Assembly: GCA_964501715.1 (NCBI GenBank)
Contig: CAZCTR010000001.1
Span: 1-64,000 of the forward strand
Source: M55B118 sp964501715
Lineage (GTDB): Bacteria > Bacillota_I > Bacilli_A > Izemoplasmatales > Izemoplasmataceae
DNA: 64,000 bases
Direction: 5' to 3'
Positions within the stretch are counted from its first letter, which is position 1, and each line of letters opens with the position of its first letter. The notes under the pieces are model-generated. The model ran no database searches and was not told where the DNA came from. It saw only the letters and a list, made by a program, of their open reading frames with translations. Made by a program: the position numbers and the translations under genes. Shown here piece after piece: positions 17,759 to 25,573 of the stretch.

Positions 17759-19029
17759 CAGAATTCCTCCTTATCAAGGACTTTCACAGTCAATGTACCG
17801 TCTTTGAGCCGCATGTCGAGGGTGTCCCCCGGTGCGACGTCGCTTACGGATTTGATGATGACGCCCTCTTTGCGACTCAAGGTGTAGCCTTCTTCCAATA
17901 GCCGCATCGGGTTGTTGTAGGACAAGGCTTGAAGGTGGGTTTCAAGGGCATTTTTCCTGTTTTCCAATACTCTTGAAGCCGCGCGTTCTCCGCGTGCGTC
18001 AAGTTCCTTCAAACGCTCATGTTGACGTTTCAGACGTTCCATCGGATGAAGGGTCATGAGTCTCTTGTATAGAGCGTCCAATCGGTTTTCCATGGGGGCG
18101 ATGATTCTCACGGGGTCTTTGAAGACATAACGTTCGTTCGCATATGCGAGACGTCTCTTGCGTTCTTTAAGGCGTTGTCCGAGGGCGTCCTTAAGCCGGT
18201 TCTTGCGTTGGTCGATTTCACGGATCAGAGCCATCTGGTCAGGTACCGAAATCTCTGCAGCGCCAGAAGGGGTAGGGGCCCGCTTGTCCGCGACAAAATC
18301 TGAGATCGTGAAATCCGTCTCATGGCCGACCGCGGATATGATGGGGAGTTCACAAGCGTATATCGTCTCGGCCACCGCTTCTTCATTGAATGCCCAGAGG
18401 TCTTCAATGGAACCGCCGCCACGTCCGAGAATGATCAGGTCGTTGTCGGGGTTCCTCTCAGCTTTTTGGATGTTTTCTACAATCTCGCTTACGGCGTATT
18501 CCCCTTGGACCGTCGTCGGATAGACGAGGATCTTCACAAGCGGATAACGGCGGTTGATGATATGGATGATGTCGCGCACGGCGGCACCGGTGCCGCTTGT
18601 GAGAACGGCGATCTGTCTCGGATAGGGTGGCAGGGGCTTTTTGTGCGCGGGGTCGAAATACCCTTTCTTCTCAAGGTCACCCTTTAATTGCAGATAGGCC
18701 TGATAAAGGTTTCCGAGTCCCGTTTTCTCCATGCTCGAGACATAAATCTGATAGCTGCCCGCGACCTCGAAGACACTGACATACCCTCTCACGATGACAT
18801 TCATGCCGTCTTCTGGGCGGAATTTGACCGTCCGTGCCTTCTGAGCGAACATGATGCAGCTGATCTGGGTTTTGTCATCTTTCAGCGTGAAATAGAAATG
18901 GCCCCTGGCATTGTGTTTGAAATTCGAGACCTCCCCTTCGACAAGGAGGTCTTTCAGGTGCCTATCGTGGTCGAACTTGTATTTGATGTATTTGGTGAGG
19001 GCGGTGACACTGAGCGCTTTTTTCTCCAT
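17758..19029 (-). CDS. xseA: Exodeoxyribonuclease VII large subunit
   Basis: A 423-residue ExoVII large subunit. It has the N-terminal OB fold (LSVTALTKYIKYKFD... VEGEVSNFK), the catalytic domain with LTSGTGAAVRDIIHIINRRYP and GRGGGSIEDLWAFN, the HETDFTISDFVADKRAPTPSGAAE segment carrying active-site residues, and a coiled-coil C-terminal region ending in an S1-like tail. It starts four bases after nusB. Full length. Confidence 0.95.
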   Translation of the reverse strand: MEKKALSVTALTKYIKYKFDHDRHLKDLLVEGEVSNFKHNARGHFYFTLKDDKTQISCIMFAQKARTVKFRPEDGMNVIVRGYVSVFEVAGSYQIYVSSMEKTGLGNLYQAYLQLKGDLEKKGYFDPAHKKPLPPYPRQIAVLTSGTGAAVRDIIHIINRRYPLVKILVYPTTVQGEYAVSEIVENIQKAERNPDNDLIILGRGGGSIEDLWAFNEEAVAETIYACELPIISAVGHETDFTISDFVADKRAPTPSGAAEISVPDQMALIREIDQRKNRLKDALGQRLKERKRRLAYANERYVFKDPVRIIAPMENRLDALYKRLMTLHPMERLKRQHERLKELDARGERAASRVLENRKNALETHLQALSYNNPMRLLEEGYTLSRKEGVIIKSVSDVAPGDTLDMRLKDGTLTVKVLDKEEF

Positions 19030-19033
19030 CGTC

Positions 19034-19435
19034 TCACGCTTCTTCCAAGGCTTTTTTCACGTTGTCGAGCACGCGGTTGTTGAAAGAGACGTGTTTCCTG
19101 TCCCCTTCATCGGAGTAACGCTTTGTAAGTTCGAGCGCTTCATTGATGGCGATCTCTCTACCTGTCCCGGTATAGCGCATCTCATAGACCGCGAGGCGGA
19201 GTATCGCCCGGTCGACAAAAGAAAGGCGGCGAAGGGACCAGCCTTTCAGATTTTCCATTATGAGCGCATCCACTTCTTCCACCCGGCCGATGATATCGGC
19301 GAGGGTGTCATTCACAAAGGCATGTGGAGAGGGGTCGTGCGCATAGTCCCCATGGATGTCCATCCTGTAGAGTTCTTCAACGATTTTGCCGCGCAGGTCA
19401 CTTCTTGTGACGCGGCCTTTATCTTTATTTTGCAT
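19034..19435 (-). CDS. nusB: Transcription antitermination factor NusB
   Basis: A 133-residue all-helical NusB, which binds boxA RNA with S10 to prevent termination in rRNA operons. The C-terminal half shows the family pattern (DRAILRLAVYEM, INEALELTKRYSD, VLDNVKKAL). An in-frame GTG lies three codons upstream, but AGGTGA is correctly placed only for this ATG. It heads the nusB-xseA-xseB-dxs-tlyA-recN operon and has its own promoter. Confidence 0.93.
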   Translation of the reverse strand: MQNKDKGRVTRSDLRGKIVEELYRMDIHGDYAHDPSPHAFVNDTLADIIGRVEEVDALIMENLKGWSLRRLSFVDRAILRLAVYEMRYTGTGREIAINEALELTKRYSDEGDRKHVSFNNRVLDNVKKALEEA

Positions 19436-19465
19436 TGGCTTCACCTACTCATATGTTCATGGTAG

Positions 19466-19493
19466 ATTTTACCATACAATGCCTTAAAGTGAA
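19466..19493 (-). promoter_or_regulatory. Promoter of the nusB operon
   Basis: Minus-strand TTCACT (19493-19488) and TAAAAT (19471-19466) with a 16-base spacer, 30 bases before nusB. Confidence 0.55.
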
Positions 19494-19520
19494 AGGAAAA
19501 CCGCGCATGTGAAAAGAAAA

Positions 19521-19543
19521 GACGCATGAGAAAATCATGCGTC
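19521..19543 (-). terminator. Terminator after the phosphodiesterase gene
   Basis: GACGCATGA/TCATGCGTC forms a 9-bp stem overlapping the stop codon and is followed on the minus strand by TTTTCTTTTC. It separates the phosphodiesterase operon from nusB. Confidence 0.8.
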
Positions 19544-20056
19544 CTTTAGCGTTTTGCGCTCTATTTTTGCATCGGCAATGACTTCATGCGATGACGCGTC
19601 ATGCCAAGCGAAATCGATGTGTGTATCTTCGACCCTCATGACGAGATACGTTTCGCCCTCGGTCCCTCTCGAGGAGCCGACCGATCCGGGATTGACAAGA
19701 TAGCGACCCTGGCAGTGTTGGAACACGATGGTATGCAGATGGCCGAAAAGGGTGATTGAAACATCCTTTTGCACCATCTTGTGATAGAGCTTTTCAAGTC
19801 CGTTTTGAACATTCTGTCTATGGCCATGCACAAGAAGCGTCCTGATGCCTCCGAGCGTCATCACATGTTCATAGGTGAATCCCCCATCGAACGGGTAGTT
19901 CCCCTTGATGGCGATGATGTCGTGTTTTTCCATGAAAGAGCGTTTCATTTCCGAATCCCCGAGGCTGATGGTCACATCCGCATCCTCATGGGTCTTCACA
20001 ATGTCCAGCAGGCGTTTTTTCGCACCGTGGACATCACTCAGAATCAGTGCCTTCAT
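19535..20056 (-). CDS. YfcE/MJ0936-type metallophosphoesterase
   Basis: A 173-residue calcineurin-like phosphodiesterase. Metal ligands are visible: D8-x-H10 in ILSDVH, GDS with Asp34, KGN, HGH and GHLHT near 110. This family (YfcE, MJ0936) hydrolyses phosphodiesters in vitro; natural substrates are mostly unknown. The start lies 23 bases inside the ABC ATPase gene behind GGGGGAA, so it is translationally coupled to it. In many Bacillota this gene follows rdgB; here a B12-binding protein and an ABC transporter are inserted between the two. Confidence 0.9.
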   Translation of the reverse strand: MKALILSDVHGAKKRLLDIVKTHEDADVTISLGDSEMKRSFMEKHDIIAIKGNYPFDGGFTYEHVMTLGGIRTLLVHGHRQNVQNGLEKLYHKMVQKDVSITLFGHLHTIVFQHCQGRYLVNPGSVGSSRGTEGETYLVMRVEDTHIDFAWHDASSHEVIADAKIERKTLKDA

Positions 20057-20762
20057 GTTTCATTCCCCCTTCTTTGGTGTTGACATCCATCCTGACCCTG
20101 CCATCCTCAAGTTGAATGATGCGATCGGTCTTCTCAGCGACTCGACGGTCGTGGGTGATCACGATGAATGTGGTGCCGTAAGTCTTGTTGATCTTTCTCA
20201 AAAGGTCGTAGACCACGTCCGTGGTCTTGCTGTCAAGAGACCCTGTCGGTTCATCCGCAAGCACGACGCTCGGGCGGTTGAGAAGCGCTCTTGCGATGGC
20301 GGTCCGCTGTTGCTGTCCTCCCGACATTTGCGAAGCGGGATTGTGGGCGACATGGGATATGCCGACGATCTCCATGAGTTCCTCCGCATAATCATCTATC
20401 TCTTTTGGCACTTTGTTCCTTCTGACCCTGTAGGGCATGAGGACATTCTCCTTGGCGGTGAACTCGGGCAGAAGATAATGGTATTGGAAAATGAACCCTA
20501 TGGTCTTGTTCCTGAGCGCCGCAAGCGCCTTGTTGTCCATCGTGTCCGTGAGTTCGCCTTCGATGCTCACACGTCCGGAAGTGGGAAGGTCCAATGTGCC
20601 CATGATGTTCATGAGCGTGCTTTTTCCGCTCCCGCTCTGACCGATGATCGCATTGAAGGAATGCTTTTCGAATGCCAGGGAGACACCGTGAAGCACTTTG
20701 GTCTTGACAGAGGTCCCATAGACTTTCTCTATGTTTTCCAGTTGAAGGATTGTCTCAGCCAT
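20034..20762 (-). CDS. ABC transporter ATPase (LolD/MacB type)
   Basis: A 242-residue ABC ATPase with Walker A GQSGSGKST (41-49), Q-loop FQYHYLLPEF, signature MSGGQQQR (146-153) and Walker B VVLADEPTGSLD, the last being typical of the LolD/FtsE/MacB group. It should power the permease encoded immediately upstream, with which it overlaps by eight bases. This group works mostly on substrates in the membrane or outside it (lipoproteins, peptides, mechanotransmission). Confidence 0.93.
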   Translation of the reverse strand: MAETILQLENIEKVYGTSVKTKVLHGVSLAFEKHSFNAIIGQSGSGKSTLMNIMGTLDLPTSGRVSIEGELTDTMDNKALAALRNKTIGFIFQYHYLLPEFTAKENVLMPYRVRRNKVPKEIDDYAEELMEIVGISHVAHNPASQMSGGQQQRTAIARALLNRPSVVLADEPTGSLDSKTTDVVYDLLRKINKTYGTTFIVITHDRRVAEKTDRIIQLEDGRVRMDVNTKEGGMKHEGTDSE

Positions 20763-21918
20763 TTCGAATCACCTCTATGACCGAGAGTTTCGCGCTCTTA
20801 CGGGCGGGAATGACTGCTGCTAGCACACTCGCGGTCATGGCGATGAGTGCGGAGAGTGCGATGAAGGGCGGATTGATATAAAGTGCGACCACCGGTGTGC
20901 CATCGGGATTGACAGCGAACTGTGTGAACATGAACGCCAGAAACAACCCCAGAAGGACGCCCAAAAACGCACCCATGACACCAAGGATGAGCCCTTCAAA
21001 CAAGAAGATGAGGCTCGCCTTGCCATCCGTGATCCCCATGGCTTTGAGAATGCCGAGCTGCCTGGATTTCTGAAGCACCGTGATGGCGAGCACGCTTGAA
21101 ATGCCTAAAACAACGGAAATCATGACGAAAACCTGTATCATGTTCGAAGAGACGCTCTGTCCTTCGAGGCCGGAGAGAAGATCCTGATTCTGAGCCTGCC
21201 ACTCCGTCACGCTCACACCGCTGAAAGCTTGGCGAAGGTCTTCGGCGATGGCATCGCTTTTGAAGACATCGGACACTTGCATCTCATAAGCGGTGATGCC
21301 TTCGGTCTCAAACAAAGTTTGCGCCGAATCCAAAGAGGCGATCGCCCAGGATTCGTTTACTTGTGCGGTTCCAAGGTCGAAAGCCCCCACGATGGTCACC
21401 TCTCTCGAGGCACCGCCCGGAGGATTTGCGAAAAGGTCCAAAGTTTCCCCGACGGCTAGGTCTTCCTCTTCAATCAGCGCTTGACCAAGAATGATCTCAT
21501 CTTCTCCGGTGGGAAGCCTCCCGTCTTTCAGACTGGCTTCGATGTCATAGATCGCTTCCGCTTCATCGAAATTCAAGCCTCTGATGAGCACTTGGGCGCT
21601 CCGTGCGGAATCCTGATCCGTGTTGAGGTTCCCAGGTCCCTCGAGGACGCGGTTCACGGCGGAGATGGAGGGATCAAACGCCCTGAGCGCCTCGTAACGT
21701 TCTGCGTCATCTTCCAGAAGGGTGTTCTTATCCTCTGCCCGGACGGTGATCTGAGACCGGTTCCCGATGGTCGAATCGATCAAGTCGTTCTGGAGCCCTT
21801 GTATCAGGGACCCGATGAACACTTGAACACTCACACCGACCGCGATGCCCACGGTGATGAGCGCTGTTTGAAGTTTCGAGGAAAAGAGGAACCGTCTCGC
21901 TATGTGAAAAGCGATCAT
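20755..21918 (-). CDS. MacB/FtsX-type ABC transporter permease
   Basis: A 387-residue permease with the MacB topology: one N-terminal membrane helix (about 15-37), a large extracytoplasmic domain (40-255) and three C-terminal helices forming the FtsX domain, including SVLAITVLQKSRQLGILKAMG. It starts with ATGA overlap on the B12-binding gene and has GGAGGG as ribosome binding site. With the ATPase it forms a complete exporter or mechanotransmitter; no periplasmic-type fusion protein is encoded nearby. Confidence 0.9.
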   Translation of the reverse strand: MIAFHIARRFLFSSKLQTALITVGIAVGVSVQVFIGSLIQGLQNDLIDSTIGNRSQITVRAEDKNTLLEDDAERYEALRAFDPSISAVNRVLEGPGNLNTDQDSARSAQVLIRGLNFDEAEAIYDIEASLKDGRLPTGEDEIILGQALIEEEDLAVGETLDLFANPPGGASREVTIVGAFDLGTAQVNESWAIASLDSAQTLFETEGITAYEMQVSDVFKSDAIAEDLRQAFSGVSVTEWQAQNQDLLSGLEGQSVSSNMIQVFVMISVVLGISSVLAITVLQKSRQLGILKAMGITDGKASLIFLFEGLILGVMGAFLGVLLGLFLAFMFTQFAVNPDGTPVVALYINPPFIALSALIAMTASVLAAVIPARKSAKLSVIEVIRNG

Positions 21919-22550
21919 TCAAGTCCCTCCTTCTTGATCATCGTTTCTATGGACGTATGGTCCCGGATGATATAGGTGACCTGGTCCTTGAAAGTTTCCT
22001 GATGACGGATGAAGCCTTGACCCGCACCGATGATGGTGAGGTCCTTGAAACGTGAGGCAACCGTGCGCAAGGCGCTGTGCACCTCAAAAAGATGGAAAGC
22101 GTTCGATACGCTCAGAACAAGATAATCGACTTTCAACGTTTCGAGTGCGTTCATAAGTGTCTCAACCGGTGTGTTCGCGCCGATGTAGGTGGTCTTGAAA
22201 CCGTAATACGAGAGCATGTTGGCGCCGAGGACGGCGCCAAGTTCATGGTATTCCTCGCTCGGGCATACCACGAGAGCATGTCTGCCATTGGACTTGTGAG
22301 CGCTGTCCAACACATGTGGATAGCTCATCTCGATGAGCGTCCTGGCGATCGACGTCATCTGATGCTCGAGCCATATGCAGTCGAAATCGTCGTTCTCGCA
22401 CTCTATGCCGTACATGATCGGTGTCAGCAGATCCTCATAGAACACAATCGGGTCCAATCCCTCCAGGAAAGCCTTTTGAACCATGCGTACAGCGTCTGAT
22501 TTCCTGTTTTCACGCATTGCGCGATCAAGGTTTTGTTTGAATGACTCCAT
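21915..22550 (-). CDS. Stand-alone cobalamin-binding (B12-binding) domain protein
   Basis: A 211-residue protein made of a helical cap (about 1-85) and a Rossmann-like B12-binding domain (90-205). The base-off ligand motif normally written D-x-H-x-x-G appears as EYHELG (100-105), keeping His102 and Gly105 but with Glu for Asp. The cap has an EH pair (62-63) as in CarH/LitR-type photoreceptors, but Trp is at 60 rather than about ten residues before. No DNA-binding or methyltransferase domain is present. It is in the middle of an operon (rdgB, this gene, ABC permease, ABC ATPase, phosphodiesterase), so a sensory or corrinoid-carrier role tied to the transporter is possible. Confidence 0.8.
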   Translation of the reverse strand: MESFKQNLDRAMRENRKSDAVRMVQKAFLEGLDPIVFYEDLLTPIMYGIECENDDFDCIWLEHQMTSIARTLIEMSYPHVLDSAHKSNGRHALVVCPSEEYHELGAVLGANMLSYYGFKTTYIGANTPVETLMNALETLKVDYLVLSVSNAFHLFEVHSALRTVASRFKDLTIIGAGQGFIRHQETFKDQVTYIIRDHTSIETMIKKEGLE

Positions 22551-22595
22551 GTTTCATCCCCCTCGATGGTTTCAGTGGTCCTAAGAAGTATTGTT

Positions 22596-23177
22596 TTAGC
22601 GGTCGCCTTTCAGGAAATCAGCCACTTTCCTCAAGGCCCGTCTTCTGTGGGATATGCCGTTTTTTACATCCATGCCGAGAGTCGCAAGAGTCTTCGAATG
22701 GCCCACGGGTATGAAGACACTGTCGTAACCGAAGCCCTCTTCCCCTTCTATGCTTGTATGGATATAACCATGAAGCGTCCCTTCGAAACTGAATTCGCGA
22801 TCATCAGGCATGATGAGCACCATGATGGTCTTGAAGGCGGCGGCGCGGTTCTCCTTGGTGGCCATCTTCTTGATCAGAAGCAGGTTGTTGTCCTGGTCCT
22901 GAGCACTGTCGGAGAACCGTTTGGAATGAACACCCGGCGCACCGCCAAGGGCTTCTACTTCGAGTCCGGAATCGTCTGCGAGGACGATGTAGTCGGTGGT
23001 CCTTCGAACCGCGCGCGCTTTCAACAAAGCATTCTCACGCAGCGTCCTTCCGGTTTCCTCGATATCCGGCATGTCAAAGTCGAGCAGGGAATAAAGCTCG
23101 TAACCAAGGTGTGTCAGTGCAGGCCTGATCTCTTTCAGCTTAGCCTCGTTTTTCGTCGCGACAACAATCCTTTTCAT
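22596..23177 (-). CDS. rdgB: XTP/dITP diphosphatase (RdgB/HAM1)
   Basis: A 193-residue Ham1-family pyrophosphatase that removes dITP, dXTP and XTP from nucleotide pools. Hallmarks are IVVATKNEAKLKEI at the N-terminus, LADDSGLEVEALGGAPGVHS with the catalytic aspartates, and GEEGFGYDSVF. The start was set to the ATG preceded by GGGAGG; an in-frame upstream start adds MAGGAF and covers the ribosome binding site. First gene of the leftward operon with the B12 protein and the ABC transporter. Confidence 0.93.
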   Translation of the reverse strand: MKRIVVATKNEAKLKEIRPALTHLGYELYSLLDFDMPDIEETGRTLRENALLKARAVRRTTDYIVLADDSGLEVEALGGAPGVHSKRFSDSAQDQDNNLLLIKKMATKENRAAAFKTIMVLIMPDDREFSFEGTLHGYIHTSIEGEEGFGYDSVFIPVGHSKTLATLGMDVKNGISHRRRALRKVADFLKGDR

Positions 23178-23270
23178 GAAGGCGCCTCCCGCCATTGACT
23201 TTACTTATGACCATTTTACCATTATTTTTCCGTCATACAAAGTTTTCCAGCCCACGAAGGGGGTTTTTGT

Positions 23271-23298
23271 TTAACAAATCACCCCCCTGTGATATAAT
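23271..23298 (+). promoter_or_regulatory. Promoter of the CPBP protease gene
   Basis: TTAACA (23271-23276) and TATAAT (23293-23298) with a 16-base spacer, 27 bases before the ATG. Strong sigma-A type. Confidence 0.75.
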
Positions 23299-23325
23299 GA
23301 TTTACAAAGGACGGTGAGCCCGACG

Positions 23326-24036
23326 ATGCTGAAAAAACTCTTCAATTCCTTGAACAGAGGCATTATCGCCATATATATCCTGACATTCATGGTCATTCCC
23401 CTCCTGCAGTTGGTCGCCTACATCGCTCTTCCCTCGATATTCGAGGACGAGGCGGCGTTGACTTCCTTCTCCGCAGGTTTGAACCTTTTTTGGTATCTGA
23501 CCCTGACGGTGATTCTGTTCAGGTTCGCGTGGATCTATCTTTTCAAGAACCAGTGGGTCTATTTCACAAAGAACCTTAGACGCTCCATTTTGCTCGTGTT
23601 GCTCGGTCTGATGCTCATGTTCGCGATGAACATGTTCATCAACACCGGCTTCGCCATATTCGATCTCGAGATCGCGAGTGAGAATCAGGCGGCTTTGGAG
23701 GAAATCCTCATGGGGAGGACCTTCGACATGATCGCCATCGTCATCTTCGCTGGACTGCTTGCGCCCATCGCGGAAGAGATCGTCTTCAGAAAGGGCGTTT
23801 ACGGCATCATACACAAACGTGCCGGGAACTTGGCCGCCATCCTCGGAAGCGGCATCCTCTTCGGACTCATCCATATGACAAGCGAACTCACGAATGTCGC
23901 CGGCATGATTCCATATTTCGGACTAGGGATAGTGCTGTCTTATATTTATTATTTCTCCTCGAAGATGATTTTTGTTCCCATCCTGGTCCACGGGGTCATG
24001 AACATCATTGCCATAGCTGGTCTGATTGCTATGTAA
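23326..24036 (+). CDS. CPBP family intramembrane glutamic endopeptidase
   Basis: A 236-residue polytopic membrane protein of the CAAX protease/bacteriocin-processing (CPBP, Rce1-like) family. Catalytic Glu150-Glu151 and Arg155 lie in IAEEIVFRKG, with His183 in FGLIHMT and another histidine in LVHGVMN. About six to seven membrane segments. A GTG four codons earlier is open but AAAGGA is too close to it, while GGTGAG fits the ATG. Bacterial members process or confer immunity to peptides; no peptide gene is adjacent. Confidence 0.9.
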   Translation: MLKKLFNSLNRGIIAIYILTFMVIPLLQLVAYIALPSIFEDEAALTSFSAGLNLFWYLTLTVILFRFAWIYLFKNQWVYFTKNLRRSILLVLLGLMLMFAMNMFINTGFAIFDLEIASENQAALEEILMGRTFDMIAIVIFAGLLAPIAEEIVFRKGVYGIIHKRAGNLAAILGSGILFGLIHMTSELTNVAGMIPYFGLGIVLSYIYYFSSKMIFVPILVHGVMNIIAIAGLIAM

Positions 24037-24060
24037 AACGCACCCTGGTCAGGGTGCGTT
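24037..24060. terminator. Convergent terminator, CPBP/ankyrin genes
   Basis: AACGCACCCTG and CAGGGTGCGTT form an 11-bp stem between the two convergent stops; the T run is better on the minus strand. Confidence 0.7.
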
Positions 24061-25110
24061 CATTATCATCGATTCAATGGTCTTGTCCTGGAAAAGTTTG
24101 GCGAAATACATCGCATCATGGTGGAAACAGTCAAGATCCTCCAAGGTGACACCCTGGTTGATCAGACACTCCATGAGCCGGTAATCCCCAAAGATAAGCG
24201 CATAGAACAAGGGACGGTTCTGATAATAATCCTTTTCATCAAGGGCCTTTCTCCTATGGATGTATACTTCGGCCTCATCGAAACGACGAAGTCTGAGCAG
24301 TCTCGCAAGAGGCTGCTTTTTCATTTCCGCGTCAATTTCAGGGGCGTTATCATACCTGGTGAACAGCATCTCAATCTCACCGTTGTCGCGGGCATAAGAG
24401 CGCGGAGTGCTTCCGAACGCATCTGCCTCCTGGGCGCTGAGCCCGAAATCAAGGTAGGCTTTCACCAGGTCGCTTTTGCCTTTGGCGGCCGCTCTGTGAA
24501 GCGGCGTCTCATAATAGCGGGTTCGGATGTAGGGGGAGACTTTGAGTGTCCGGATGAATTTCAACATGCGCAAATCCGCATGTTGCGCGCAGACATGATG
24601 AAGCGATTCAAACTGATGGGACAAGACATGCGGTGAAGTGCCGGCATCATAGAGGGTTTTCAACGTTTGGGGCCTGTTGCTCATGACAGCATAAAAAAGC
24701 GCATTTTGTCCATTCGCATCAAGCGCATCGGCATCCGCACCATATTCGATCAGTTTCTCGATGAGTGGAGCATGGCCCTTCTGGGCCGCAACCATGACCG
24801 GAGAGGTTTCTCCGCGGTTGACAAGGTCCGGTTTCGCCCCGGCCTCAAGAAGGATTTCCGCCTCCTCGAGCGCCCCGATGGAAGCCGCATGATATAGAGG
24901 GGTCTCCATGCTTCGGTTCATCCGGTTCGGATCGGCGTTTTCCCGAAGCAGGTGCTTGAGCACGCGTCTCGAACGGAACCTTATGGCATAGAAAAGAAGA
25001 CTCTGATCCTTATCGTCCACCATGTTGAGCATAGAGGCATCCAGTTTGGCCGGGTCATCAGCCTTGATGGCCTCGATGGCCTGATCCGGCATTGCATGTC
25101 TTCTTCTCAT
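24049..25110 (-). CDS. Ankyrin repeat protein
   Basis: A 353-residue soluble protein made almost wholly of ankyrin repeats: at least eight copies of the ETPLYHAASIGALEEAEILLEAGA pattern shape (for example TPLHRAAAKGK, SPVMVAAQKGH, NALFYAVMSNR) from about residue 30 to the end. No signal peptide, membrane helix or enzymatic domain is seen. Such proteins mediate protein-protein contacts; bacterial targets are rarely known. Start chosen at the ATG six bases after AGGTGA rather than at two alternatives just upstream. It stands alone between a terminator and hup. Confidence 0.88.
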   Translation of the reverse strand: MRRRHAMPDQAIEAIKADDPAKLDASMLNMVDDKDQSLLFYAIRFRSRRVLKHLLRENADPNRMNRSMETPLYHAASIGALEEAEILLEAGAKPDLVNRGETSPVMVAAQKGHAPLIEKLIEYGADADALDANGQNALFYAVMSNRPQTLKTLYDAGTSPHVLSHQFESLHHVCAQHADLRMLKFIRTLKVSPYIRTRYYETPLHRAAAKGKSDLVKAYLDFGLSAQEADAFGSTPRSYARDNGEIEMLFTRYDNAPEIDAEMKKQPLARLLRLRRFDEAEVYIHRRKALDEKDYYQNRPLFYALIFGDYRLMECLINQGVTLEDLDCFHHDAMYFAKLFQDKTIESMIMNAP

Positions 25111-25147
25111 CGGCATCACCTACAAGTGTAGCGTATCACACTCCAAA

Positions 25148-25176
25148 AAAAAATGCCATAAGACATGGCATTTTTT
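25148..25176 (-). terminator. Terminator of hup
   Basis: AAAAAATGCCAT/ATGGCATTTTTT forms a 12-bp stem with a five-base loop 13 bases after the hup stop, with a T run on the minus strand. Confidence 0.88.
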
Positions 25177-25188
25177 ATGGGACTGTGA

Positions 25189-25461
25189 TTATCTGACTGC
25201 CTCTTTGAGGACTTTTCCTGCCTTGAAGGCCGGAGACTTCTGAGCAGGGATGGAGATTGAAGCGCCGGTTCTCGGGTTGTGCCCTACACGAGGTTTGCGT
25301 TCGCGCACTTCGAAAGTGCCGAAACCGGTGAGTACAACCTTGTCGCCTTTTTCAAGAGATTCTTGGATGGCATTGAGAGTTGCGCTCAATGCTGCTTCCG
25401 CATCTTTTTTTGTCAGTCCTGAAGCATCTGCTACTTTTGCCACGAGTTCTGTCTTGTTCAT
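25189..25461 (-). CDS. hup: DNA-binding protein HU
   Basis: A 90-residue HU: MNKTELVAKVADASGLTKKDAE at the start, the GFGTFEVRERKPRVGHNP beta-arm and a C-terminal KVLKEAV helix. It bends and compacts DNA as a dimer. AAGGAGG precedes the ATG, and the gene has its own strong promoter and terminator, in keeping with high expression. In Bacillota hup commonly follows der-gpsA, as here. Confidence 0.97.
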   Translation of the reverse strand: MNKTELVAKVADASGLTKKDAEAALSATLNAIQESLEKGDKVVLTGFGTFEVRERKPRVGHNPRTGASISIPAQKSPAFKAGKVLKEAVR

Positions 25462-25499
25462 GTCTTAAAAAACCCTCCTTATTTATTTGAACTGAACTC

Positions 25500-25528
25500 A
25501 TTATATCAATGAAAAATGGGCTTTGCAA
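25500..25528 (-). promoter_or_regulatory. Promoter of hup
   Basis: Minus-strand TTGCAA (25528-25523), 17-base spacer, TATAAT (25505-25500), 39 bases before the hup ATG. Confidence 0.75.
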
Positions 25529-25573
25529 GTAAATATGGCTAATTAAAGGGAAAATTGGGGTTTTTCGATAAAA

